Source: Klebsiella pneumoniae (GTDB lineage Bacteria; Bacteroidota; Bacteroidia; Flavobacteriales; Flavobacteriaceae). Taken from it: a stretch of 10,385 nucleotides of DNA. Location: NCBI GenBank assembly GCA_943325355.2, contig CALPPA020000047.1, positions 1 through 10,385 on the forward strand, given 5' to 3'. The notes under the pieces are model-generated. The model saw only the letters and a list, made by a program, of their open reading frames with translations, did not search any database and was not told the DNA's origin. Numbering within the stretch: position 1 is the first letter of the stretch; the number at the start of each line of letters is the position of its first letter. Shown one piece after another: positions 1 to 6,153 of this stretch. The translations under genes and the position numbers were made by a program.

Positions 1-2111
1 GTAAAGCTTTTGACGTTGCAATGGATGCTCATAAAGATCAGCGCAGAAAATCTGGAGAAGCTTACTTTTTCCATCCTATAGCTGTGGCCAAAATTGTTGC
101 CTCAGAAATTGGTTTAGGTGCAACTGCGATTGCAGCTGCCTTGATGCACGATGTGGTCGAGGATACTCCAATAAAGGTAGAAGACATCGAAAGAATGTTC
201 AATTCTAAAGTTGCACAACTGGTAGAAGGATTGACAAAAATTTCGAAAGTTCAAAAGGAAATGAATGTTTCAATGCAAGCTGAAAATTTCCGAAAAATGC
301 TTTTCACACTAAATGATGATGTGCGAGTAATTTTAATAAAAATCGCCGACAGATTGCATAATATGCAAACTTTGGACAAGATGGAAGATTACAAACAAGT
401 CAAAATTGCATCCGAAACTTTATATATTTATGCACCACTAGCTCATCGTCTGGGCTTATATAAAATAAAAAATAAACTTGAAGATTTAGGACTAAAATAT
501 ACTGAACCTAGTATTTATAATGACATTGTAAGTAAAATAAAAGAAACCAAAGAAGAGCAAGATGCATACATTGCAGCCATTTCAGAAGTTTTAAAAGCAG
601 CATTGGATGAAGAAAAACTAGATTATATAATAAAAGGGAGACCAAAATCTATCTATTCTATTTATAGAAAAATGAAAGCTCAAGGAGTGGGCTTCGATGA
701 AGTATACGATAAATTTGCCTTGCGAATTGTTTACAAATCAAATCCTCAAGAGGAAAAATTCTTAGCCTGGAAAATTTATTCGATAGTAACAGATCATTAC
801 AGACCAAGCCCAAGTCGATTGCGAGATTGGATTTCATCGCCAAAAACTACTGGTTACGAAGCACTGCACATTACCGTTATGGGACCAAAAGGTCGATGGG
901 TAGAAGTTCAAGTTCGAAGCGAACGAATGGACGAAATTGCCGAAAAAGGATATGCAGCACACTATAAATACAAACAAGGTGGTTCTGAAGAAAGCGGTTT
1001 AGATATCTGGCTTAATCTATTGAAAGAGGCTCTGGAAAATTCTGAAACCAATGCTGTGGATTTCGTAGAAGATTTCAAAATGAATTTATATTCGAAGGAA
1101 ATTTTCGTTTTTACTCCAAAAGGTGAAATAAAATCATTACCAAAAGGTGCCACTTCGCTCGATTTTGCTTTCAGTATACACTCTGAAATCGGAATTCGCA
1201 CAAGAGGAACCCGTGTTAACGGAAAATTAGTCCCTTTAAATCACGAACTTAAAAGTGGTGATCAAATTGAAATTATAACCTCTCAATATCAAAAACCGAC
1301 CATCAACTGGCTGGATTATGTGACCACATCAAGAGCAAAAAATAAAATAAAAAATGTTCTAAACGAAAACACTAAGAAAATCGCCGAGGAAGGAAAAGAA
1401 ATACTTACTCGAAAATTAAAACACTTAAAAATTACCCTGAGCGAATCAGTTGTAAACGAATTAGTCAATTTTTTCAAGCTAAAAACAAGCTTAGATTTGT
1501 TTTATCGAGTTGGTGTAGGAGCCATAGAAAATCAACGATTAAAAGACTACGCTTCCCAAAAAAGCAACACCTTTATTAATTTTTTCAAAAATAAAATCAA
1601 GCGTTCAGCCAGTAATTCGAGTGTAGAAATTCACAAACAAGTACTCAACAGTAATTATGATATGCTGGTTTTTGGAAATGACCAAGACAAACTAGATTAT
1701 AAGTTATCAACCTGTTGCAATCCAATTCCTGGCGACGAAGTTTTTGGTTTTATCACCATAAATGAAGGTATAAAAGTCCATAAAAAGGATTGTCCAAATG
1801 CCATAAGTTTGCAATCAAATTATGCCTATCGAATTATTCAGGCCAAATGGATTGATTCATCACAACAAGAATTTAAAGCCATCTTGCATATAACTGGAAT
1901 GGACACAATAGGACTAACTAATAAATTGACCAAAGTGATTTCAGACAATATGAATGTAAATATTCAAAGTATTTCTTTGAGTGGAGATGCTGGAATATTT
2001 AATGGTCAAATAGCCGTGATTGTCCAAAATAACACCATTTTAAAAAGATTAATTGATAATATTAAGAAAATTGATGGTGTAGATAAAGTAACTAGAGAAT
2101 ACAAAAATTAA
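1..2111 (+). CDS. relA/spoT: Bifunctional (p)ppGpp synthetase/hydrolase, RelA/SpoT family (5' end cut by window)
   Basis: Makes and degrades the stringent-response alarmone (p)ppGpp in the cytoplasm. The open frame enters from the left edge (first full codon at 3, reading KAFDVAMDAHK), so the ATG at 21 is internal; roughly 35-40 N-terminal residues are missing, judging from the usual length of about 740. Counting from that ATG: the HD hydrolase domain has HP at 18-19 and the metal-binding HD in LMHDVVEDT at 43-44. The synthetase domain has GRPKSIYSIYRK at 206-217 and EVQVRS at 295-300. A TGS domain starts near IFVFTPKGE (361), a cysteine motif STCCNPIPGDE lies at 563-573 with a later HKKDC, and an ACT domain covers about 618-696. 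The loop usually RxKD in bifunctional enzymes reads RLRD (266-269), a conservative change and not the ExDD of hydrolase-dead RelA. With the intact HD site this favours a two-way enzyme. The stop directly abuts a large inverted repeat. Confidence 0.96.
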   Translation, partial: KAFDVAMDAHKDQRRKSGEAYFFHPIAVAKIVASEIGLGATAIAAALMHDVVEDTPIKVEDIERMFNSKVAQLVEGLTKISKVQKEMNVSMQAENFRKMLFTLNDDVRVILIKIADRLHNMQTLDKMEDYKQVKIASETLYIYAPLAHRLGLYKIKNKLEDLGLKYTEPSIYNDIVSKIKETKEEQDAYIAAISEVLKAALDEEKLDYIIKGRPKSIYSIYRKMKAQGVGFDEVYDKFALRIVYKSNPQEEKFLAWKIYSIVTDHYRPSPSRLRDWISSPKTTGYEALHITVMGPKGRWVEVQVRSERMDEIAEKGYAAHYKYKQGGSEESGLDIWLNLLKEALENSETNAVDFVEDFKMNLYSKEIFVFTPKGEIKSLPKGATSLDFAFSIHSEIGIRTRGTRVNGKLVPLNHELKSGDQIEIITSQYQKPTINWLDYVTTSRAKNKIKNVLNENTKKIAEEGKEILTRKLKHLKITLSESVVNELVNFFKLKTSLDLFYRVGVGAIENQRLKDYASQKSNTFINFFKNKIKRSASNSSVEIHKQVLNSNYDMLVFGNDQDKLDYKLSTCCNPIPGDEVFGFITINEGIKVHKKDCPNAISLQSNYAYRIIQAKWIDSSQQEFKAILHITGMDTIGLTNKLTKVISDNMNVNIQSISLSGDAGIFNGQIAVIVQNNTILKRLIDNIKKIDGVDKVTREYKN

Positions 2112-2200
2112 AGCTCCCTAACCCCCGAAGGGGGCAGAAGAAATTAATTAATTTATTAATATTGATATCAATTTATTACCCCTTCGGGGGTTAGGGGGCT
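2112..2200. repeat. REPIN-like inverted repeat with G/C-rich arms; possible terminator of relA/spoT
   Basis: The arms at 2112-2133 and 2179-2200 are inverted copies, 22 nt each, matching at 21 positions. The one mismatch (T2115 against G2197) is a G-U pair in RNA of the plus strand. Each arm also carries its own small hairpin (CCCC-GAA-GGGG in the left arm). The 45-nt spacer is strongly AT-rich and contains the perfect palindrome ATTGATATCAAT (2161-2172). The element starts on the first base after the relA/spoT stop codon. Its right arm is followed by a T-rich stretch (2203-2211), so on the plus strand it could act as an intrinsic terminator just before the fur promoter. The very different base composition from its surroundings suggests a dispersed repeat, not gene-specific DNA. 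Confidence 0.85.
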
Positions 2201-2210
2201 AATATTTTTT

Positions 2211-2218
2211 TATCTTTG
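2211..2218 (+). promoter_or_regulatory. Bacteroidetes -7 promoter box for fur-purA
   Basis: TATCTTTG matches the Bacteroidetes sigma-factor -7 consensus TAnnTTTG exactly. No clean TTG-type -33 box lies at the usual distance; the nearest resemblance (TTAG, 2191-2194) falls inside the right arm of the inverted repeat. The ATG of fur begins 7 nt after the box, so the transcript may start at or within a few bases of the start codon. Confidence 0.6.
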
Positions 2219-2224
2219 CAGGAT

Positions 2225-2680
2225 ATGACACAAATAGCATCAGATAATAGTAAAAATCAAGAAATCGTAAAAAATGTTTTTACAATGTATCTTGAGAATC
2301 ACGGACATAGAAAAACTCCAGAACGCTACGCCATCCTTCAAGAAATTTATGATAGTGAAGAACATTTTGATATAGAAAACCTCTACATCAAAATGAAAAA
2401 CAAAAACTATCGTGTAAGTAGAGCAACTCTATACAACACTATTGAACTTTTATTAGATTCAGCTTTAGTGCGTAAACATCAATTTGGACAAAATCAAGCA
2501 CATTACGAAAAATCATATTTCGACAAGCAACACGATCATATAATTATGACTGATACAGGCGAAGTATTCGAATTTTGTGATCCAAGAATCCAAACTATCA
2601 AAAAAACAATTGAAGAAATATTCGACATCGATATTTCAAACCATTCCCTATATTTATATGGGACAAAAAGAAAAAAATAA
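2225..2680 (+). CDS. fur: Fur-family metal-dependent transcriptional regulator
   Basis: A 151-residue winged-helix DNA-binding repressor of the Fur family (iron, zinc, manganese or peroxide sensing). The DNA-binding domain carries [11 protein letters not shown] (28-38) and the recognition region [13 protein letters not shown] (64-76). Candidate metal ligands are His48 (EEHFD), Glu95 (HYEKS), the H-D-H at 103-105, Glu116 and His140. The two CxxC motifs that hold structural zinc in many Fur proteins are absent: the usual first site reads TDTG (109-112) and only one Cys (118) is near the C terminus. I chose the ATG at 2225 over an in-frame TTG at 2216, which lies inside the -7 box. A second in-frame ATG at 2285 would shorten the first helix. 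purA follows after 31 bases with no promoter or terminator seen, so the two are probably cotranscribed. Which metal it senses cannot be told from sequence. Confidence 0.92.
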   Translation: MTQIASDNSKNQEIVKNVFTMYLENHGHRKTPERYAILQEIYDSEEHFDIENLYIKMKNKNYRVSRATLYNTIELLLDSALVRKHQFGQNQAHYEKSYFDKQHDHIIMTDTGEVFEFCDPRIQTIKKTIEEIFDIDISNHSLYLYGTKRKK

Positions 2681-2711
2681 CAAACAAAACTAACTACAAA
2701 CAACAAACAGA

Positions 2712-3983
2712 ATGACCGTAGATTTATTATTAGGATTACAATGGGGAGACGAAGGAAAAGGAAAAATAGTTGATGTTCTTACTTCAAAATACGAGATTAT
2801 TGCTCGCTTTCAAGGTGGACCAAATGCTGGACATACATTAGAATTTGATGGTATTAAACACGTTTTGAGAACCATTCCTTCTGGAATTTTTCATAAAACT
2901 GCCGTAAACATCATTGGAAATGGAGTAGTTATTGACCCAGTTGTTTTTCAAAAAGAAATTGAAGGATTAGCCAAATTTAATTTAGACCTAAAAAATAAAT
3001 TAATCATTTCAAGAAAAGCACACTTGATTTTACCAACACACCGCTTACTTGATGCAGCATCTGAAGCGTCAAAAGGAAAAGCAAAAATTGGTTCAACTCT
3101 TAAAGGAATTGGCCCAACTTATATGGACAAAACTGGTAGAAACGGAATTCGAGTTGGGGATATTGAAATGGAAGATTTCAAAGAAAGATACCGCTCATTG
3201 GCAAACAAACACGAAGAAATGATTGCATTTTACGATGTAAACATTCAATATAACTTAGAAGAAATGGAAAAAGAATTCTTCGAAGCCATCGAAGAATTGA
3301 AAAAAATAGATTTCATAGATAGTGAGGAGTACTTGAATCAAGCGCAAAGAGCAGGAAAAGCAATTTTGTGCGAAGGTGCTCAAGGTTCTTTGTTGGATGT
3401 TGATTTTGGAACTTATCCATTTGTGACTTCCTCAAATACAACTGCAGCAGGCGCTTGTACTGGATTAGGAATTGCTCCAAATAAAATAAAAGAAGTTTAC
3501 GGAATTTTCAAAGCATACGTAACTCGAGTAGGAAGTGGCCCATTTCCAACGGAACTTTTTGATGAAGACGGGGAAACAATGGCTAGAGTTGGAAATGAAT
3601 TTGGTTCAGTTACTGGCAGAAAAAGACGTTGTGGATGGCTAGATTTAGTTGCCTTGAGATATGCAGTTCAAATTAATGGCGTAACCCAATTGATGATGAT
3701 GAAAGGTGATATTCTTTCAGGATTTCCAACATTGAAAGTTTGTACTCATTACAACTACAAAGGCAAGAATATTTCTCATTTTCCATACAACATCGAGCCT
3801 GAAAACGTTACTCCTGTTTTTAAAGAATTCAAAGGATGGCAAGCTGATTTGACAGGTATGACCACTTATGATCAATTACCAACCGAGTTGAAAGAATACA
3901 TTAACTTCATAGAAGAATTTGTTGAAGTTCCTATAAAAATTGTTTCTGTTGGACCAGACAGAAAGCAAACCATTTTAAAATAA
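2712..3983 (+). CDS. purA: Adenylosuccinate synthetase
   Basis: Catalyses GTP-dependent joining of IMP and aspartate to adenylosuccinate, the first step from IMP to AMP, in the cytoplasm. The full length of 423 residues is normal. Diagnostic motifs are all present: QWGDEGKGK at 10-18 with catalytic Asp13, GGPNAGHT at 35-42 with catalytic His41, KGIGPTYMDK at 131-140, EGAQG at 221-225, VTSSNTTAAG at 238-247, and the Asp-binding loop TGRKRRCGW at 301-309. The guanine-recognition segment reads MKGD (330-333), where enterobacterial enzymes have TKLD. The leader between fur and this ATG (2681-2711) is A/C-rich with a single G, which suits weakly structured translation initiation without a Shine-Dalgarno site. 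A perfect hairpin terminator follows six bases after the stop, so it is the last gene of a likely fur-purA operon. PurA is a known target of ppGpp inhibition in other bacteria, which makes the upstream relA/spoT suggestive. Confidence 0.98.
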   Translation: MTVDLLLGLQWGDEGKGKIVDVLTSKYEIIARFQGGPNAGHTLEFDGIKHVLRTIPSGIFHKTAVNIIGNGVVIDPVVFQKEIEGLAKFNLDLKNKLIISRKAHLILPTHRLLDAASEASKGKAKIGSTLKGIGPTYMDKTGRNGIRVGDIEMEDFKERYRSLANKHEEMIAFYDVNIQYNLEEMEKEFFEAIEELKKIDFIDSEEYLNQAQRAGKAILCEGAQGSLLDVDFGTYPFVTSSNTTAAGACTGLGIAPNKIKEVYGIFKAYVTRVGSGPFPTELFDEDGETMARVGNEFGSVTGRKRRCGWLDLVALRYAVQINGVTQLMMMKGDILSGFPTLKVCTHYNYKGKNISHFPYNIEPENVTPVFKEFKGWQADLTGMTTYDQLPTELKEYINFIEEFVEVPIKIVSVGPDRKQTILK

Positions 3984-3989
3984 CAACTT

Positions 3990-4020
3990 AACGCTCTGAA
4001 ATTTCAGAGCGTTTTTTTTT
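3990..4020 (+). terminator. Intrinsic terminator after purA
   Basis: Positions 3990-4001 and 4002-4013 form a perfect 24-bp palindrome (left half AACGCTCTGAAA), giving a stem of about 10 bp with a tight loop. The T tract runs to 4020. It sits six bases after the purA stop. The A-run on the left is too short to make it clearly bidirectional. Confidence 0.93.
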
Positions 4021-4042
4021 AATCTTGAAAACAAAAAATCAA

Positions 4043-4100
4043 ACCGCAAATTCGCAAATTATTTTTTTGCTTCTGCATTTTTAAATTGCGAATTTGCGGT
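4043..4100. repeat. Inverted repeat with perfect 15-bp arms in the purA-nudix gap
   Basis: ACCGCAAATTCGCAA (4043-4057) and its exact reverse complement (4086-4100) flank a 28-nt T-rich spacer. There is no T tract after the right arm on the plus strand, and a purA terminator already lies 23 bp upstream, so a terminator role is unlikely. The right arm ends 14 bases before the Nudix ATG, so the structure probably lies in, or overlaps, the promoter or leader of that gene. No exact TAnnTTTG box was found here. The arms share no sequence with the repeats at 2112-2200 or 6083-6146. Confidence 0.8.
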
Positions 4101-4114
4101 AAAATTAAAAACAA

Positions 4115-4696
4115 ATGAACAACCCAAATATTAAAATCCAGCAAACCGATTTGCTCTCCGACGATTGGTACTTATTGAACAAAGTTACTTTCGATTTTTT
4201 ACGAAAAGACGGAAAATGGGTTACCCAAAAAAGAGAAGTTTATAATAGAGGAAATGGTGCTGGAATTTTACTCTACAATAAGGAACAAAAAACTATCATT
4301 CTTACCCGTCAATTCCGACTTCCTGCTTACCTCAATGGCAGCGAAACAGGTATGATCATTGAAGTTTGCGCCGGAATGTTAGACCAAGATCATCCCGAGC
4401 AATGCATTATTCGAGAAACCGAAGAAGAAACAGGCTATCGTATAAAATCAGTTCAAAAAATTATGGAAGCCTATATGTCACCAGGAGCTATTACTGAAAT
4501 TTTACATCTATTTATAGGTGAATATGATGCGTCAATGAAAGTGCACGACGGCGGAGGATTAGAACACGAACAAGAAGAAATAGAAGTAATTGAGATGATT
4601 TTTTATGACGCTTACCAGATGATTGCGACTGGTGAAATAAAAGATGCTAAAACCATTCTTTTATTGCAATATGCCAAAATAAACAATCTAGTTTAA
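4115..4696 (+). CDS. nudK: Nudix hydrolase, NudK/ADP-ribose pyrophosphatase type
   Basis: A 193-residue soluble Nudix enzyme that probably hydrolyses a nucleoside diphosphate sugar such as GDP-mannose or ADP-ribose to nucleoside monophosphate and sugar phosphate. The Nudix box runs from Gly87 to Tyr108 and contains the catalytic, metal-binding core RETEEETGY (100-108). The box is one residue shorter than the general 23-residue pattern, as in the E. coli NudK group as I remember it. Other family features are the N-terminal strand region ending in REVYNRGNGAGILLY (40-54), the upstream acidic IIEVCAGML (81-89), the loop YMSPGAITE (120-128) and a late acidic stretch LEHEQEEIEV (149-158), which in this family helps bind metal and substrate. 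The first ATG follows the A-rich leader AAAATTAAAAACAA, typical for this phylum. meaB begins 59 bases downstream with no terminator seen, so the two may be cotranscribed. Substrate is inferred from overall resemblance only. Confidence 0.85.
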   Translation: MNNPNIKIQQTDLLSDDWYLLNKVTFDFLRKDGKWVTQKREVYNRGNGAGILLYNKEQKTIILTRQFRLPAYLNGSETGMIIEVCAGMLDQDHPEQCIIRETEEETGYRIKSVQKIMEAYMSPGAITEILHLFIGEYDASMKVHDGGGLEHEQEEIEVIEMIFYDAYQMIATGEIKDAKTILLLQYAKINNLV

Positions 4697-4755
4697 AAGC
4701 ATTAGAACAAAATTTTCGACAAAATTTACTAATTTTACTCAAACGATTTAAAATT

Positions 4756-5844
4756 TTGAAAAACGAAAAGAAAAAAAAATCTGCACTTCTCGAAAAAGCT
4801 GGAATTTCTACTCCGGAAATTATCAGTTCAATTGCTGTGGAGCAAATCCAGAAACATAGAAAAATCCAACCTTCTTCAAAAAATTTGATTGAAGGAATTA
4901 TATCAGGAAATATTTCAGCTTTAAGTAGGGCAATTACTTTGGTCGAAAGCACCAACACTAGTCATTTGGCTAAAGCCAATGAAGTAATTAATGCTTGTTT
5001 GCCTCACGCTAATAAATCAGTACGAATAGGAATTACTGGAGTTCCAGGGGTTGGAAAAAGTACATTTATTGAAGCTTTTGGTAAACATTTGACTTCGTTA
5101 GGAAAAAAAGTAGCCGTTTTAGCCGTTGATCCAAGCAGTACAATTTCGCACGGAAGCATTCTTGGCGATAAAACACGAATGGAGGAATTAGTAAAAGATG
5201 TAAATGCTTACATTAGACCTTCGGCTTCAGGTGAAACTCTTGGAGGAGTTGCGCGAAAAACCCGTGAAACAATTACGCTATGCGAAGCTGCAGGATTTGA
5301 CACCATTCTAATAGAAACGGTTGGTGTTGGTCAAAGCGAAACCGCCGTTCACAGTATGGTAGATTTCTTTTTATTATTGAAAATTTCTGGTGCTGGCGAC
5401 GAATTGCAAGGTATCAAACGCGGTATTATGGAAATGGCGGATGCCATTGTTATCAATAAAGCTGATGGTGATAATATTAAAAAAGCAAATTTAGCAAAAG
5501 TAGAATTCAACAGAGCTTTGCATTTATTGCCTACCAAAAAATCAGGTTGGACACCCACAACTGCTACTTGTAGCGCCATAACTCAGAATGGAATTCCCGA
5601 AGTTTGGAAAACTATTGAAAACTTTCTAGAACTTACAAAAGGGAATAATTATTTCTTCGAAAAACGAAAAGAACAAAATCAATATTGGATGCTAGAAACG
5701 ATTAATGAGCATTTGAAAACCAACTTTTACAATCATACACTAATTCAAAAGCTTTTAGAATCAACTAAAAAAGCGGTGCAAAATAATGAAATATCCCCTT
5801 TTGCAGCCGCTCAATTATTGTTGGAAAAGTATTTTAAGAAATAA
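4756..5844 (+). CDS. meaB: Methylmalonyl-CoA mutase-associated GTPase MeaB (ArgK family)
   Basis: A G3E P-loop GTPase that loads and protects the adenosylcobalamin cofactor of methylmalonyl-CoA mutase; it was earlier called ArgK/LAO kinase. In the 362 residues I see: an N-terminal helical region (about 1-88, Lys-rich at the start), Walker A GVPGVGKST (95-103), AVDPSS (123-128), the switch-like GGVARKTRE (163-171), ETVGVGQSE (187-195), the guanine-specificity motif NKAD (234-237), and a C-terminal helical dimerisation arm to 362. Length and motifs are normal. The start is TTG at 4756: there is no ATG in any frame between the Nudix stop and this point, and the N terminus from here fits the family. 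A run of nine A (4771-4779) lies at codons 6-8. A near-consensus -7 box TAATTTTA is at 4730-4737, which is weak evidence for its own promoter. The mutase subunits are not in the window. Its stop codon directly abuts that of the next, opposite gene. Confidence 0.95.
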   Translation: MKNEKKKKSALLEKAGISTPEIISSIAVEQIQKHRKIQPSSKNLIEGIISGNISALSRAITLVESTNTSHLAKANEVINACLPHANKSVRIGITGVPGVGKSTFIEAFGKHLTSLGKKVAVLAVDPSSTISHGSILGDKTRMEELVKDVNAYIRPSASGETLGGVARKTRETITLCEAAGFDTILIETVGVGQSETAVHSMVDFFLLLKISGAGDELQGIKRGIMEMADAIVINKADGDNIKKANLAKVEFNRALHLLPTKKSGWTPTTATCSAITQNGIPEVWKTIENFLELTKGNNYFFEKRKEQNQYWMLETINEHLKTNFYNHTLIQKLLESTKKAVQNNEISPFAAAQLLLEKYFKK

Positions 5845-6075
5845 TTACTCTTTCTCGTAACGTTCCATTTCTCTGTCGTAAAATTCATTGGCAAGAACTA
5901 TCAATCCTTCCATTTCGGCATTGAGTTCGCCTTCGTCAAGGTCTTCAGCTTCTTCCATAAATTCTACTTCATCATCTTTTAAATTGAGAATAAAACGTGG
6001 ATAATCAAGGTGAATGATGAAAATATCTTCGGGAAAATCAGTATTGTCTCCTAGTAAAAATTTTGGTAATTCCAT
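5845..6075 (-). CDS. Small, very acidic conserved-looking protein of unknown function
   Basis: A 76-residue protein with no signal peptide or membrane segment. I count 25 Asp/Glu against six Lys/Arg, a net charge near -19, with the densest part at 34-56 (DDEVEFMEEAEDLDEGE and following). The N-terminal third (LPKFLLGDNTDFPEDIFIIHLDYPRFILNL, split here at NTDFPED) looks like beta strands and the rest like one helix. I believe similar short proteins occur in other flavobacteria but cannot name a family. The ATG at 6075 gives a complete-looking N terminus. It lies 78 bp downstream of the SPFH gene on the same strand, separated only by the octamer array, so they are probably cotranscribed. Its stop is base-to-base with the convergent meaB stop. 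Function unknown; a partner or regulator role is only a guess from the small size and charge. Confidence 0.78.
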   Translation of the reverse strand: MELPKFLLGDNTDFPEDIFIIHLDYPRFILNLKDDEVEFMEEAEDLDEGELNAEMEGLIVLANEFYDREMERYEKE

Positions 6076-6082
6076 ATAGTAA

Positions 6083-6146
6083 GGTTAATCGTTTAATTGG
6101 TTATTTGGTTATTTGGTTAACCGATTAAACAAATAACCGATTAACC
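6083..6146. repeat. 64-bp array of eight 8-bp units with inverted symmetry
   Basis: The stretch divides without remainder into eight octamers. Units 1-4 on the plus strand are variants of GGTTATTT (units 3 and 4 are exactly that, 6099-6114). Unit 5 is the self-complementary GGTTAACC (6115-6122). Units 6-8 are reverse-complement forms: unit 8, GATTAACC, is the exact complement of unit 1, GGTTAATC; unit 7, AAATAACC, is the exact complement of units 3 and 4; unit 6 is one base off the complement of unit 2. It fills most of the 78-bp gap between the SPFH gene and the acidic small protein gene and can fold into several alternative hairpins on either strand. It is not followed by a T tract in the direction of transcription. 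Confidence 0.85.
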
Positions 6147-6153
6147 GAAAAAA

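Noticed and set aside
21..23. ATG at 21 as the start of relA/spoT
   Set aside because: The frame is open to the left edge and the upstream residues KAFDVA match the family, so the gene is truncated and this Met is internal.
2216..2224. TTG start for fur nine bases upstream of the ATG
   Set aside because: The TTG overlaps the exact -7 promoter box, so it would not be transcribed; the ATG at 2225 is better.
4707..4727. Direct repeat ACAAAATTT twice at 12-bp spacing upstream of meaB
   Set aside because: Short and made of low-complexity AT sequence that is common in this genome; likely chance.
4700..4780. Frameshift at the A9 run separating meaB from an upstream ATG start
   Set aside because: No ATG exists in any frame between the Nudix stop and the TTG, and the protein from the TTG reads as a normal MeaB N terminus.
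6083..6146. CRISPR-like array
   Set aside because: Units are 8 bp with no spacers and there are no cas genes nearby.
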